The notes below the pieces were generated by a model that saw nothing but the letters and a program-made list of their open reading frames with translations, was not told the origin of the DNA and made no database searches. DNA of 64,000 bases, taken from assembly GCA_965218055.1 (NCBI GenBank), contig CBDCKA010000002.1:744001-808000 (forward strand). The letters run 5' to 3'. Position numbers and translations under genes: made by a program. Source of the DNA: CBDBKE01 sp965218055 (lineage in GTDB: Bacteria; Acidobacteriota; Terriglobia; JAJPHL01; JAPKYU01). Positions 49,687 through 59,118 of the stretch are shown in pieces (within the stretch, counting starts at the first letter, position 1; each line of letters begins with the position of its first letter).

Positions 49687-50547
49687 ATGCTCACAAACGG
49701 TGGCTTCTGTGGCCGAGCCAGAACGCTGGTGCTGACGCTACCGATCCTGCTGTTTGCGTTTTTGAGTGCAGCGAGCGCGGCGCAAGGCGCCGCCGCTGCT
49801 GCCCGGGAGAAAGAAGTCAAGAATCCGGTGGCAGGGGATCCCGCGGCAATCCACCAAGGCAAAGCTCTGTTCCGGCTATTTTGCAGCATGTGCCATGGGC
49901 TGGATGCAAGCGGTGGGAGCCGCGGTCCGGATCTTACCGCGGGGCGCTGGACACACGGCAGCAGCGACGCCGGCGTCTTTCGAACCATCCGAGAGGGCGT
50001 ACCGGGTACGGAGATGCCGGGGAATGGGTTACTGCTGGAGGAAGAGGTCTGGTCGGTAGTTGCCTATCTGCGTAGTCGGAGCGCTGCTTCGGCGGCGCCG
50101 GTTGAGGGCAATCACGAGGCCGGCGAGCGGATCTTCTTCGGTTCTGGGATCTGCTCCCAGTGCCACATGGTGAATGGCAAGGGAGGCCGCCTGGGGCCGG
50201 ATTTGTCCCGCATTGGGGCTGCCCGCCACCCCCAGCAACTCGCCGAATCCATTCGCGACCCTAACAAAGAGGTTACCGTGCGCGACATCCTAGCGGAGGT
50301 CACCTTGGGATTCCAGACGGTCATCGTGGTGACCAAGGGCGGTCGGCGCATCACGGGCGTGCGCCGCAACGAAGACATCTTTTCTATCCAGCTCATGGAC
50401 CAGGATGAGGAGATTCACCTGCTTTTGAAGAAAGACCTCCGGGAGGTGATCTACGAGCGCAGATCCCTGATGCCGGGGTACACCGAGCAGATCCTGAGCG
50501 ACAAGGAGTTGCAGAACTTGTTAGCCTATCTGGACAGATTGCGTTGA
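49687..50547 (+). CDS. Diheme c-type cytochrome, partner of PQQ dehydrogenase
   Basis: 286 residues from ATG 49687 (GAGAGGGAG upstream), exported (VLTLPILLFAFLSAASAA). Two heme c sites: CSMCHGLDASGGSRGPDL, with a distal Met probably in TEMPGNG, and CSQCHMVNGKGGRLGPDLSRIG. The second half resembles the heme-binding module of membrane-bound dehydrogenase-associated cytochromes (AESIRDPNKEV, DKELQNLLAYLDRLR), with a beta-rich insert (VIVVTKGGRRITGVRRNEDIFSIQLMDQDEE) typical of Planctomycetes/Acidobacteriota proteins. The stop is followed three bases later by the PQQ dehydrogenase ATG, so it should be its electron acceptor in the periplasm. Confidence 0.88.
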   Translation: MLTNGGFCGRARTLVLTLPILLFAFLSAASAAQGAAAAAREKEVKNPVAGDPAAIHQGKALFRLFCSMCHGLDASGGSRGPDLTAGRWTHGSSDAGVFRTIREGVPGTEMPGNGLLLEEEVWSVVAYLRSRSAASAAPVEGNHEAGERIFFGSGICSQCHMVNGKGGRLGPDLSRIGAARHPQQLAESIRDPNKEVTVRDILAEVTLGFQTVIVVTKGGRRITGVRRNEDIFSIQLMDQDEEIHLLLKKDLREVIYERRSLMPGYTEQILSDKELQNLLAYLDRLR

Positions 50548-50549
50548 GG

Positions 50550-51206
50550 ATGAGCAACCAAGGAAGATGGCGAGATGGGAGCAAGAAACTTGGAGGGAAA
50601 AACGGTTTGAAAACATACGCGCTCTTCCTCGGCCTGTGGCTTGCTGGCGCGGGCGCCATTAGCGTTTGGGCGCAGGTCAGCTACGAGCGGCTGCTGAAAG
50701 CAGCCGATGAGCCGCACAACTGGTTCACCTACTCCGGCGACTACAGCGGTCAGCGCTACAACCTGCTGAAACAGATTCACACCGGCAACGTAGAGCACCT
50801 GGCCGTACGGTGGGTCTTTCAGACCGGAGCGACCGGCCATTTTCAGGCTACCCCGCTGGTCATTGACGGCATCATGTACCTGACCGGGCAGGAGAACCGC
50901 GCCTTCGCTCTGGACGCTCGCACCGGGCGCGCCATCTGGCGCTACCAGCGTACCCTGCCCCAGAATCTTCCCCTTTGCTGTGGATGGATCAACCGCGGCT
51001 TTGCGGCGCTGGGCGACAAAGTGTTCAATGGCCACCCTCGACGCGCACGTCATGGCGCTGGACGCGAAGACCGGCAGCGTCGTTTGGGACGTGGAGGCCG
51101 TGGACTACCGCAAGGGGTACATCTTTACCTCGGCGCCGCTGGTGGTCAAGGACAAGGTCGTTGTGGGGATATCCGGGGGCGAGTATGGGACTCGCGGGTT
51201 TATTGA
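50550..51206 (+). CDS. PQQ-dependent alcohol dehydrogenase, N-terminal part before a frameshift
   Basis: The frame starts at ATG 50550; the TTG at 50607, with GGAGGG eight bases upstream, directly opens a signal peptide (KTYALFLGLWLAGAGAISVWAQ) and may be the true start. Family sequence includes DEPHNWFTYSGDYSGQRYNLLKQI, ATPLVIDGIMYLT and the vicinal disulfide Cys pair in LCCGWINRGFAALGDKVF that stacks on PQQ. After VF (51026) the family sequence continues in the +1 frame; the remaining codons to 51206 are out-of-frame and meaningless. One extra A at 51027-51028 explains this. The rest of the protein is the next entry. Confidence 0.8.
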   Translation: MSNQGRWRDGSKKLGGKNGLKTYALFLGLWLAGAGAISVWAQVSYERLLKAADEPHNWFTYSGDYSGQRYNLLKQIHTGNVEHLAVRWVFQTGATGHFQATPLVIDGIMYLTGQENRAFALDARTGRAIWRYQRTLPQNLPLCCGWINRGFAALGDKVFNGHPRRARHGAGREDRQRRLGRGGRGLPQGVHLYLGAAGGQGQGRCGDIRGRVWDSRVY

Positions 51207-52239
51207 CGCCTACGAGGCGGAGACCGGTAAGCGCGCCTGGCGGTTCTACGCCATCCCCGGCCCGGAAGAGCCCGGCAACAAGACCTGGGCGGGAGATTCC
51301 TGGAAAACGGGCGGCGCGCCGGCCTGGCTGATCGGCAGCTACGATCCGGAGCTGAACCTGATTTACTGGGGCATCGGCAATCCCGGGCCCGACTTCTACG
51401 GCGGAGATCGCAAAGGGGACAACCTGTACAGCAACTCTGTGGTGGCGCTGGATGCCGACACGGGGAAGTTAAAGTGGCATTTCCAGTTCACCCCGCACGA
51501 CTTGCACGACCGGGACGCTGTGCAAATCCCGGTGCTGCTGGACCTGGAGTATCAGGGCCGGCCGCGAAAGCTGATGGCCTGGGCTAATCGCAATGGCTTT
51601 TTTTACCTGCTGGACCGCACCGACGGTAAGTTCCTATTCGGCAAACCGTTTATCCACGTGACCTGGGCCAAGGAAATTGGTCCGGATGGCCGTCCCGTGC
51701 GGCTCCCAAACAGCGATCCGACCCCGGAAGGCACTTACATTTGTCCTGGGCCGACGGGAGGCACCAACTGGATGTCTCCCTCGTTTCACCCGCAAACCGG
51801 CTATTTCTATGTGACCGCCCGCGAAGAGTGCGCCATCTATTTCAGCTCGCCGCAGAAATTCCGGGAAGGGCAGTGGTTTTTCGGCAGCGCGGCCCAGGTC
51901 AAAGCTGACGAGAAATCTTGGGGAGCCCTGCGTGCTATTGATCCCCTGACGGGGGAAATCAAGTGGGAATTCAAATACCACTCGCCTTCCTGGGGAGGCA
52001 CGCTGACGACCGCGGGCAGATTGGTCTTCGCCGGCGAGCAGGATGGGTACCTAATGGCCTTCGACGCTAAGACCGGAAAGCACCTCTGGCACTTGCAGAC
52101 CGGCTCCCCCATCAGGGCCGCGCCGATGACCTATGCGCTGGACGGCAAGCAGTATGTGGTTATCCCCTCCGGAAGCGCCCTGTTCGCCCTGGCGTTGCCT
52201 GACAACGTCCTCGCCGAAGGAGGTTTGGGGAAACGCTAG
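51028..52239 (+). CDS. PQQ-dependent alcohol dehydrogenase, C-terminal part after the frameshift
   Basis: 403 residues beginning MATLDAHVMALDAKTG, the exact continuation of the upstream frame. It carries propeller blades with tryptophan-docking motifs (AKTGSVVWDVE, TGKRAWRFY, DTGKLKWHFQ, LTGEIKWEFKY, KTGKHLWHLQTGSP). The catalytic region is HDLHDRDAVQIPVLL, with the Asp-x-Asp pair that in XoxF-type enzymes marks lanthanide use; here it is only suggestive. TYICPGPTGGTNWMSPSFHP is typical of soluble quinoprotein alcohol dehydrogenases. Joined to the upstream part the protein would be about 560-580 residues, normal for the family. The gene is either frameshifted in nature or mis-sequenced; the intact remainder favours an error or a very recent mutation. 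Confidence 0.82.
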   Translation: MATLDAHVMALDAKTGSVVWDVEAVDYRKGYIFTSAPLVVKDKVVVGISGGEYGTRGFIDAYEAETGKRAWRFYAIPGPEEPGNKTWAGDSWKTGGAPAWLIGSYDPELNLIYWGIGNPGPDFYGGDRKGDNLYSNSVVALDADTGKLKWHFQFTPHDLHDRDAVQIPVLLDLEYQGRPRKLMAWANRNGFFYLLDRTDGKFLFGKPFIHVTWAKEIGPDGRPVRLPNSDPTPEGTYICPGPTGGTNWMSPSFHPQTGYFYVTAREECAIYFSSPQKFREGQWFFGSAAQVKADEKSWGALRAIDPLTGEIKWEFKYHSPSWGGTLTTAGRLVFAGEQDGYLMAFDAKTGKHLWHLQTGSPIRAAPMTYALDGKQYVVIPSGSALFALALPDNVLAEGGLGKR

Positions 52240-52291
52240 GCCACGGACGCACCTATACCCACGGCAGCCAGTTGCAGCGGGACGAGCATCG

Positions 52292-53449
52292 TCACCTGCC
52301 GTTCACGCTGAGGGGGAGGCGGACCACCAGGTTGCGCCCCGGACCGATGTGCAGGTTGGTGAGTTCCAGTTCCAGTTCCAAGCGCTGGCTGCCTTCGGGC
52401 GCCTCGCTGTTGATGCTTGGAAACAGCAGGGAGGTGCCTTCGGCGGCGATAACGTTGGTCTCGATGCTGAACCAAGCAGGCGCCTGCCGGATGCGAAAGT
52501 GGAAGGGAATGGCGGAGTTGTTGTGGACGCGAAGGACTAGGGGAGTGCCGGGGCGATAGCTCAATTCAGGATTCTCCACCCTCACCGCTCCCTGCCAGAG
52601 CCCGCGTAGGAACTGCTCGGCGCCCCAGAGCTGGCCACCCATCCAGGCTGCCGTGCGGCGGGCGAACAGTGCCTCGCGCACGCCAGCGGCATCCGGCGTG
52701 CGCACAAACAGCAGCGTGATGGGCCGAATCCCGCCAGCGGCGCGGGATGGCATTGGACTATGGATGTCGCTATTGCAAAGAATTGTCAGCTTCTTCTCTT
52801 CGATCCACGGATAGGCACTGGCATAGAAATCGATCGACGGATAGCCCCTTTCATAAAACTTCTCCCCATTGACCAGTTCCATACCATGAAACAGCTTTTC
52901 CTGGTGGGCGGCAGCGATGGGCGGGAACCACTCCAGTTTGGGGATGTTCCATTGGGGATGGTTCCAGAAGACAAAGGCGCCCTGGGCGCGCGCCCGGCGC
53001 AGCGCCTCGAACAGGTCCGGCACGTTCAGGGCATTGGGGTCGGTGACGAACAGGGCGTTGAAGTGCGCCGGCCCGTGCTCCAAGGTCTTGGTGATTTCTA
53101 CCCCCGGGATCAGGATCAGACCCAACTGCTTGGCCAGGGGACTGGCCAGAGCGTAGGAACGGGTGCCGTCCACCTTCACGTCCTCGGCATGGGGATGATG
53201 GTCGGCATGGTCGGTCAGTGAGATCACATCCAGGCCGTCGCGCCAGGCCTCCATCACCCGCACGGTGGGCCACACCCGGCCGTCGGAGAAGACGGTGTGG
53301 ATGTGGAAGTCGCCCTTCAGCGTCTTGTAGCCAGGAAGGTCGGGCACGGGAAGGGGGTCCCGCACCTGGGCCGCGTGCAGGGTTTCCAGCAGTAGAAGCG
53401 CAGCGAGCACATGGAGGAAGACCGTCATTGTCGGAGAGGAACGTGGCAT
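52292..53449 (-). CDS. Secreted PHP-domain (CehA/McbA-type) metallohydrolase
   Basis: 385 residues, exported (MTVFLHVLAALLLLETLHAAQ). The PHP metal motifs are complete and in order: DFHIHTVFSDG, LTDHADHHP, IPGVEIT, FVFWNHPQW and ILCNSDIHSP. The C-terminal ~110 residues are a beta-sandwich. CehA-type enzymes hydrolyse carbamate or phosphoester bonds with Fe, Mn or Zn; most family members have no known substrate. It is convergent with the PQQ dehydrogenase and divergent from the GH97 gene. The start could be ATG 53449 or the ATG seven codons later. Confidence 0.85.
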   Translation of the reverse strand: MPRSSPTMTVFLHVLAALLLLETLHAAQVRDPLPVPDLPGYKTLKGDFHIHTVFSDGRVWPTVRVMEAWRDGLDVISLTDHADHHPHAEDVKVDGTRSYALASPLAKQLGLILIPGVEITKTLEHGPAHFNALFVTDPNALNVPDLFEALRRARAQGAFVFWNHPQWNIPKLEWFPPIAAAHQEKLFHGMELVNGEKFYERGYPSIDFYASAYPWIEEKKLTILCNSDIHSPMPSRAAGGIRPITLLFVRTPDAAGVREALFARRTAAWMGGQLWGAEQFLRGLWQGAVRVENPELSYRPGTPLVLRVHNNSAIPFHFRIRQAPAWFSIETNVIAAEGTSLLFPSINSEAPEGSQRLELELELTNLHIGPGRNLVVRLPLSVNGR

Positions 53450-53801
53450 CGGGCACCTCAGGCCCGGCGCGCCTGTCTCACGCTCCGAAGCCGCCTCAAT
53501 TCTATCATCAGCAGCACCGCTGGTGGCCGGCTGGCCGGGTCGCCACGTTGACCTCTCTGTTGACCTGCCTACTGACGTGGCGTATGATCGCTGGCAAGAA
53601 GGAGTTGCTCCCCACGATTGTCTAAACCTTGGTCACTACAGCGTCGCCGAGAAACTCAGCGAGGAGGCGAGCGTGTCGTCTATCGCGTGTAACTATGCAT
53701 CTGAACCGCGGGCCGTCGGGGCAGGGCGGCTGGCGCATGCTCTTGGGGAAGGGGAAGGTCAAATCGGAGATTCCAGTTTGAATCTCGGGGAGTGCAGATT
53801 C
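53450..53801. other. Region between PHP and GH97 genes
   Basis: The GH97 frame is open upstream to 53523, but that stretch lacks signal-peptide or domain features, so it is treated as non-coding. No promoter was singled out. Confidence 0.35.
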
Positions 53802-55892
53802 ATGTTGCACACTAGATACGTCGCCGTGGTCATTGTCTTGTCAATTTTCTGCCTTCTTCCCATTCAGGCAATTCAGGCGCGCCCTTCACAGAGCAATGAG
53901 GCCCTTGTCCTCGCCTCACCCGATGGTGCGATCGAGGTGAACTTTACGATCAAAGAGAAACTGGAGCCTTATCCTTCTGGCCTCCGACTGTACTACGCGG
54001 TGTCCTACCGTGGCCGTAAGGTCGTTCTTGATTCCCCTCTCGGCCTTGATTTCCAAGAGATGCCGCCATTGGCTCGCGATCTGGTCGTACAACAGACCTC
54101 ACGGCGAACCGTCAATGAAAGATGGGCTCCTGTAGTTCCGAGCAAGAGGAGCAGCGTTGTTGATAATTTTAACGAACTCCGCATCGACTTGCGGGAAGCA
54201 CATTCACCGCATCGCAGTCTCGGCCTGGTGTGCCGCGCCTATGATGACGGCATCGCCTTCCGCTATGTGCTTCCGGAGCAGACGGGCGTAGATGAGTTTC
54301 GTTTGACGTCGGAGCGGACGCAATTTCATTTTGCGGGAAATCATACCGTCTGGGCAGCGGACTACAAGGAGTTCGTGTCTTATCATGAGGCGGAGTTTCG
54401 CGAGAGCCCTTTGAACCAGATTTCTCCCGAGGCCGTCATTGAACCGCCCTTGCTGGTTCGGGTTGCGGAGGACGTCTGGGTCGCCGTCGCCGAGGCGAAT
54501 TTGCGGGACTGGGCCGGTATGTACCTGACAGGGATGGGAGCGATACCCAACGTCCTCGTGACGACGCTCTCACCCCGTCGCGATGAGCCTGGTGTTCTTG
54601 TGCGCGGCAAGGTTCCTCATCAGTCTCCCTGGCGCTTGCTGATGATCGGGCAGCGGCCGGGCGACCTAATTGAATCGGACATTGTGATGAACCTGAGCGA
54701 GCCCTCTACCCTAGAAGACCCCTCCTGGATCACTCCAGGCAAGTCGGCTTGGGACCATTGGTGGAGCGATTATGCTCCCGATGCGAATTTCAAGGTCGGC
54801 GTCAATACTGAGACGATCAAGTACTTCACGGAGTTTGCAAGCGAGATGGGATTTGAGTATGTTCTGGTGGATGGGCAGTGGTACGCACCTCTTGTAGACC
54901 CGACACTAGAAATCCCAACAGAATGGCGGGAGGAGATCCAGGCATCCAGGATCGCCGGAATGACACTACATGCAAATGCCGATATTACCAGAGCCGTTCC
55001 TGAGCTCGACATGCCGGAGGTCATCCGACATGCCAAAGAGCGGAACGTGAAAGTCATGCTCTGGCTACACTGGAGGCATGTTGACGGACAAATGGAGGAT
55101 GCATTCCCACTCTATGAGAAGTGGGGAATCGCCGGTGTCAAGATTGATTTTATGACGCACAACGATCAGGAGATGGTGAACTGGTATCCTCGCGTCCTGA
55201 AAAAGGCTGCCGAGCACCACCTGGTGGTGAATTTTCATACTGCCTACAGGCCGACAGGCCTCCGCCGCACCTATCCAAATCTACTGACGTGCGAGGATGT
55301 TCTGGGAAACGAACACAACAAATTTAGCGGCCGGATTACCCCCGAGCACACGGTGACGGTCCCCTTCACGCGAATGCTGACCGGGCCGATGGATTTCACG
55401 CCGGGAGGTTTCCGGCACGCGACTCCTGAACGCTTTCGTGCCCAACGCTCGGCGCCCTTCGTCATGGGCACGCGCATTCACCAGCTGGCGATGATGGTGG
55501 TCTATGAAAGCCCATTGCAAGTACTCTGCGATAGCCCCTTCAACTATCGCGGGCAGGCTGGGCTGGAGTTTCTGCGAGCCGTCCCCACGGTTTGGGACGA
55601 GACAAAAGTCCTCGAAGGCAGCGTGGGCGATTTCATCGTCATCGCGCGGCGAAGGGGAGATACCTGGTTCCTCGGGGGGATGAGTGATGAGGAATCGCGC
55701 ACCCTTGATGTTTCTCTTGCGTTCTTGGGTGCAGGCCCGTATTTAGCTCACATATTCGCTGATGCGCCGGACGCCGGGGATTACCCAGACCGAGTGAAAG
55801 AAGAGAGACGCACGGTCACATCCGAGGACAAACTAGCTATTACGATGGCTCCCGCGGGTGGGTACGCCGCCATCCTATCTGCCGCTCGATGA
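53802..55892 (+). CDS. Glycoside hydrolase family 97 enzyme
   Basis: 696 residues from ATG 53802 (CGGGGAG upstream), secreted (VAVVIVLSIFCLLPIQAIQA). Architecture is that of GH97: an N-terminal beta-supersandwich (about 35-290; LVLASPDGAIEVNFTI), a catalytic TIM barrel (about 300-560; SAWDHWWSDYAPDANFKVGVNTETIKYFTEFASEMGFEYVLVDGQWY) and a C-terminal sandwich. In the barrel GVKIDFMTHNDQEMVNWY supplies the Asp used as nucleophile by retaining GH97 members, and LLTCEDVLGNEHNKF the general acid region, suggesting an alpha-galactosidase-type retaining enzyme rather than the inverting SusB type. Probably acts in the periplasm on oligosaccharides. Confidence 0.88.
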   Translation: MLHTRYVAVVIVLSIFCLLPIQAIQARPSQSNEALVLASPDGAIEVNFTIKEKLEPYPSGLRLYYAVSYRGRKVVLDSPLGLDFQEMPPLARDLVVQQTSRRTVNERWAPVVPSKRSSVVDNFNELRIDLREAHSPHRSLGLVCRAYDDGIAFRYVLPEQTGVDEFRLTSERTQFHFAGNHTVWAADYKEFVSYHEAEFRESPLNQISPEAVIEPPLLVRVAEDVWVAVAEANLRDWAGMYLTGMGAIPNVLVTTLSPRRDEPGVLVRGKVPHQSPWRLLMIGQRPGDLIESDIVMNLSEPSTLEDPSWITPGKSAWDHWWSDYAPDANFKVGVNTETIKYFTEFASEMGFEYVLVDGQWYAPLVDPTLEIPTEWREEIQASRIAGMTLHANADITRAVPELDMPEVIRHAKERNVKVMLWLHWRHVDGQMEDAFPLYEKWGIAGVKIDFMTHNDQEMVNWYPRVLKKAAEHHLVVNFHTAYRPTGLRRTYPNLLTCEDVLGNEHNKFSGRITPEHTVTVPFTRMLTGPMDFTPGGFRHATPERFRAQRSAPFVMGTRIHQLAMMVVYESPLQVLCDSPFNYRGQAGLEFLRAVPTVWDETKVLEGSVGDFIVIARRRGDTWFLGGMSDEESRTLDVSLAFLGAGPYLAHIFADAPDAGDYPDRVKEERRTVTSEDKLAITMAPAGGYAAILSAAR

Positions 55893-55912
55893 GGCTCGAT
55901 TGTTTCCTTGGC

Positions 55913-57112
55913 TCAACGGTGCGACTGGCGGAGGAGGAGGGATTCGGTCCCCACTTCCGGTCTGAAGGCACCTAAGTTATAGGAACCATCCAGGTTTCCA
56001 GACCAGAAGGAACTGATCAGCCGGTTGACCTTGGCGGAAGCTTCCATCTGCACCATGTGGCCGCTGCCGGCAATGATCTCGGTGCGGACGTTTCCCGGCA
56101 GGCTTTGAGCCTGGGACACAGGCAAAATCCGGTCTTCGCCGCCCCAAATCACCAGGGCAGGCACCGGTAACTCGCCGAGCCGATCACGCAGCACCACCAC
56201 CTGCTGGCCGCCAGGACAGAACTGAGCGGCGATGGTGCGCAAAGCCCGGTCCACGCCATCCACCCGCTTGTACTTGAGGGTGTCGTCCACGAGCTGCCGG
56301 CTGACCAGCGAGGGATTGGCGAACAGCTTCTCCAGGTGCGGCTTGATCTCCTTGCGCCTACCGGCGTTCACGAAGCCGTTGATGTAGTCGCCGTCAATCT
56401 CCAGACCCAGGCCGGCGCTGGCGATCAACACAAGCGACAGGGTGCGGTCGGGGTGGGCGAGAGCGAACCCCAGAGCAACGGCTCCTCCCATCGAGTGACC
56501 CACTAGGTGCCCTTTCGACACCCCCACAGCATCCATGAAGCCGCCCAGCGCTCTGCTGAACTCCACGAGGATGCCGTCGCCGACGTTCTTTGACGAGCCT
56601 CCGTGCCCCGGCAGGTCCAGCGCATAAACGGCGCGGTCTGCGGACAGCGGCTCATGATTGAACAGCCAGCTATTCAGGTCGCCACCGAAACCGTGAATCA
56701 GGATGGCCGGGTCCCCGCCTTCCCCGCGCCTCAGATAGCGCAAGGTCTGGCCATGCACTTCGGCGGTCTCCGGTTTGGGACCGGCAACTTCTTCCTCGGC
56801 TTCCTCGGGAACAAAACGGGCCTGAAACTCGGCAATGAAGGCGTCGATTTCCGAGTCGGGAACCGAAGCGTCGGCAATCACTCCAACGAGGCCGGCGACC
56901 GGCACCACCTGGCCGGGCCTGGCCACCTGGCGGCGCAGGATGCCTGCCTGGGGAGCTTCCAGTGAGCTTGCGATTTTCTCAGTTTCGATCTCGACCACCT
57001 CAACGCCCGGCTGCACCTCGGCCCCCTCTTCAACAAGCCAGTCGCCCACCTTGCCCTCCTTCATGGAGAGTCCCCATTTGGGCATGGTGAGCTTTTGGAT
57101 GCCGTCGCTCAT
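55913..57112 (-). CDS. acoC: Acetoin dehydrogenase E2 subunit AcoC (lipoyl plus alpha/beta hydrolase fold)
   Basis: 399 residues: a lipoyl domain at 1-80 with the acceptor Lys46 (EIETEKIASSLEAP), a linker, then an alpha/beta-hydrolase fold from about 130 with nucleophile Ser in VGHSMGGAV, acid in WGGEDRILP and His in AGSGHMVQME. This pairing replaces the usual CAT acyltransferase domain and is characteristic of AcoC in the acetoin dehydrogenase complex, which cleaves acetoin to acetaldehyde and acetyl-CoA. It overlaps acoB by four bases, and is the last of the acoXABC operon. Confidence 0.92.
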   Translation of the reverse strand: MSDGIQKLTMPKWGLSMKEGKVGDWLVEEGAEVQPGVEVVEIETEKIASSLEAPQAGILRRQVARPGQVVPVAGLVGVIADASVPDSEIDAFIAEFQARFVPEEAEEEVAGPKPETAEVHGQTLRYLRRGEGGDPAILIHGFGGDLNSWLFNHEPLSADRAVYALDLPGHGGSSKNVGDGILVEFSRALGGFMDAVGVSKGHLVGHSMGGAVALGFALAHPDRTLSLVLIASAGLGLEIDGDYINGFVNAGRRKEIKPHLEKLFANPSLVSRQLVDDTLKYKRVDGVDRALRTIAAQFCPGGQQVVVLRDRLGELPVPALVIWGGEDRILPVSQAQSLPGNVRTEIIAGSGHMVQMEASAKVNRLISSFWSGNLDGSYNLGAFRPEVGTESLLLRQSHR

Positions 57113-58113
57113 CTCACCACATCGCGAACCGCCGCGGCGATCCGGCCGGCATCGGGAATGTAGAGGTCCTCGAGGGCGTCGCTGAAGGGCACCGGTGTGT
57201 GCGGAGCGGTCACCATCTTGATCGGGGCCTTGAGCGAAGTGAAACCATTCTGGGCAACGATGGCCGAGATATCGGCCGCCATGTTGCAGCGCGGATATGC
57301 CTCATCCACCACCACCAGGTGGCCCGTCTTCTCCACGCTTTCCAGAATGGAGTCCTCATCCAGTGGCGAGGTGGTTCGGGGATCGATGATTTCGCACTCG
57401 ATCTTTTCCCCGGCCAGCGCCGCCGCGGCTTCCGAGGCCATGTGGACCATCCGTCCGAAGGCAACGATCGTTACGTCATCGCCTTCCCGCACGAAACCGG
57501 CCTCGCCAAAGGGCACCGTGTAGGACTCCTCGGGGACCTCGCCCTCGATCGAGTAGAGCATCTTGTGCTCAAAGAACAAGACCGGGTCGTTGTCACGTAT
57601 TGCTTGAATGAGGAGCCCCTTGGCGTCGTAGGGCGTTGCAGGGATGACGCATTTCAGCCCCGGGATATGGGTGAAGATCGGGTACAGGCACTGGGAGTGT
57701 TGGGCGGCGGCGCGAAGGCCAGCACCGATCATGGTGCGGATCACCACCGGAGTGATGGCCTTGCCGCCGAACATATAGCGGAACTTAGCGGCCTGATTGT
57801 ATATCTGGTCGAAACAGACGCCCATGAAGTCGGCGAACATGAGTTCGACCACCGGCCGCAGTCCCGCGGTGGCCGCGCCGATGGCGGCGCCGACAAAGGC
57901 CGACTCGCTGATCGGTGTGTCCATGACCCGGTCGCCGAACTTTCTCCACAACCCCTTGGTCACGCCGAGCGGGCCGCCCCAGGCGTCCATCTCGCCGTTG
58001 GCCCCGCTGCCTCCGGCAACGTCTTCGCCCATCACCACAACTGTGCTATCCCGCTCCATCTCCTGAGCCAGTGCCTCGTTGATTGCCTGCTGAAAGCTGA
58101 TTTTCCTAGCCAT
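57109..58113 (-). CDS. acoB: Acetoin dehydrogenase E1 beta subunit AcoB
   Basis: 334 residues: FQQAINEALAQEMERDSTVVVMGEDVAGG, DTPISESAFVGAAIGAATAGLRPVVELMFADFMGV, GGKAITPVVIRTMIGAGLRAAAQHSQ and EIIDPRTTSPLDEDSI are typical of E1 beta subunits of the acetoin branch. With AcoA it forms the ThDP-dependent E1. It is 36 bases after acoA and overlaps acoC. Only about half the residues match the E1 beta at 20182, which suggests two complexes with different substrates. Confidence 0.93.
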   Translation of the reverse strand: MARKISFQQAINEALAQEMERDSTVVVMGEDVAGGSGANGEMDAWGGPLGVTKGLWRKFGDRVMDTPISESAFVGAAIGAATAGLRPVVELMFADFMGVCFDQIYNQAAKFRYMFGGKAITPVVIRTMIGAGLRAAAQHSQCLYPIFTHIPGLKCVIPATPYDAKGLLIQAIRDNDPVLFFEHKMLYSIEGEVPEESYTVPFGEAGFVREGDDVTIVAFGRMVHMASEAAAALAGEKIECEIIDPRTTSPLDEDSILESVEKTGHLVVVDEAYPRCNMAADISAIVAQNGFTSLKAPIKMVTAPHTPVPFSDALEDLYIPDAGRIAAAVRDVVR

Positions 58114-58149
58114 TGTGTGCCTTCATGGTTTTGAAACGAGAGTGGCGTT

Positions 58150-59118
58150 TCAGTATGACTCGTAGACGTCTGTCAATAAATCGGCCGTGCCCGGCTTGGG
58201 GGCTTTCCTAGCATTCACCACCGCATCCTCGATCAGCGCGACGGCCTCCTGTTCGATCTTCTCCAGCTCGGTGGGATCGGCCAGCCCGGCCGCGGTGAGT
58301 TTCTTCGAGAGGTTGGTGAGGCAGTCGCGGGACTCGCGAATCTTTTTCACCTCATCGGGTTCGCGGTAGGTTTGCGCGTCACCTTCGAAGTGCCCGAAGT
58401 AGCGGTTCACCTTGCATTCGATCAGCGTCGGTCCCTCTCCCTCGCGGGCGCGCCGGATCGCTTCGCCGGCGGCTTCGTACACAGCGAAGAAGTCGTGGCC
58501 GTCGACAGTCACGCCCGGCATGTTAAAACCGTTCGCCCGATCCGCGATGTCCTGGCACGCGACCGAGTACTTGCAGGATGTGGCCTCGGCATACCCGTTG
58601 TTCTCGATCACGAAGATGCACGGCAGCTTCCAGATCGACGACAGGTTCAGGCTCTCCAACAGGGTGCCCTGGTTTGAGCCTCCATCGCCAATGAAGCCTA
58701 CGGCGACGTTCCTGGTGCCCAGCTTCTTCGCCGCCAACCCAGCGCCGCAGACGAGCGGCGCCCCACCGCCCACGATGCCATTGGCGCCCATCATCCCCTT
58801 CCCCAGATCGGCAATGTGCATCGAGCCACCCTTGCCGCCGCACAGGCCACTCTTCCTGCCGTAAATCTCGGCCATCATGCCGTACACGTCGCAGCCCTTG
58901 GCCAGGCAATGGCCATGGCCCCGGTGCGTACTGGCGATCTTGTCATCATCGCTGAGGTGTATACACACCCCGACCGCGATCGCTTCCTCGCCCGCGTAAA
59001 GATGTACGAAGCCGGGAATTTCGCCGGTGGCGAACTCAACGTGGATCCGCTCTTCAAACTCCCGGATCATCCTCATGGTCCGGTAGGCGTTGAGCAGCTC
59101 GTCCTTACCGAGTTGCAT
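58150..59118 (-). CDS. acoA: Acetoin dehydrogenase E1 alpha subunit AcoA
   Basis: 322 residues with THRGHGHCLAKGCDV, GGKGGSMHIADLGKGMMGANGIVGGG and a canonical ThDP block FIGDGGSNQGTLLESLNLSSIWKLPCIFVIENN (GDG intact, unlike the E1 alpha at 17439). Overlaps the 3' end of acoX by 14 bases. The complex would cleave acetoin or a related ketol; the required dihydrolipoamide dehydrogenase gene is not in the window. Confidence 0.93.
   Translation of the reverse strand: MQLGKDELLNAYRTMRMIREFEERIHVEFATGEIPGFVHLYAGEEAIAVGVCIHLSDDDKIASTHRGHGHCLAKGCDVYGMMAEIYGRKSGLCGGKGGSMHIADLGKGMMGANGIVGGGAPLVCGAGLAAKKLGTRNVAVGFIGDGGSNQGTLLESLNLSSIWKLPCIFVIENNGYAEATSCKYSVACQDIADRANGFNMPGVTVDGHDFFAVYEAAGEAIRRAREGEGPTLIECKVNRYFGHFEGDAQTYREPDEVKKIRESRDCLTNLSKKLTAAGLADPTELEKIEQEAVALIEDAVVNARKAPKPGTADLLTDVYESY

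Noticed and set aside
57199..58134. Plus-strand open frame of 311 codons
   Set aside because: Antisense to acoB, no recognisable motifs.
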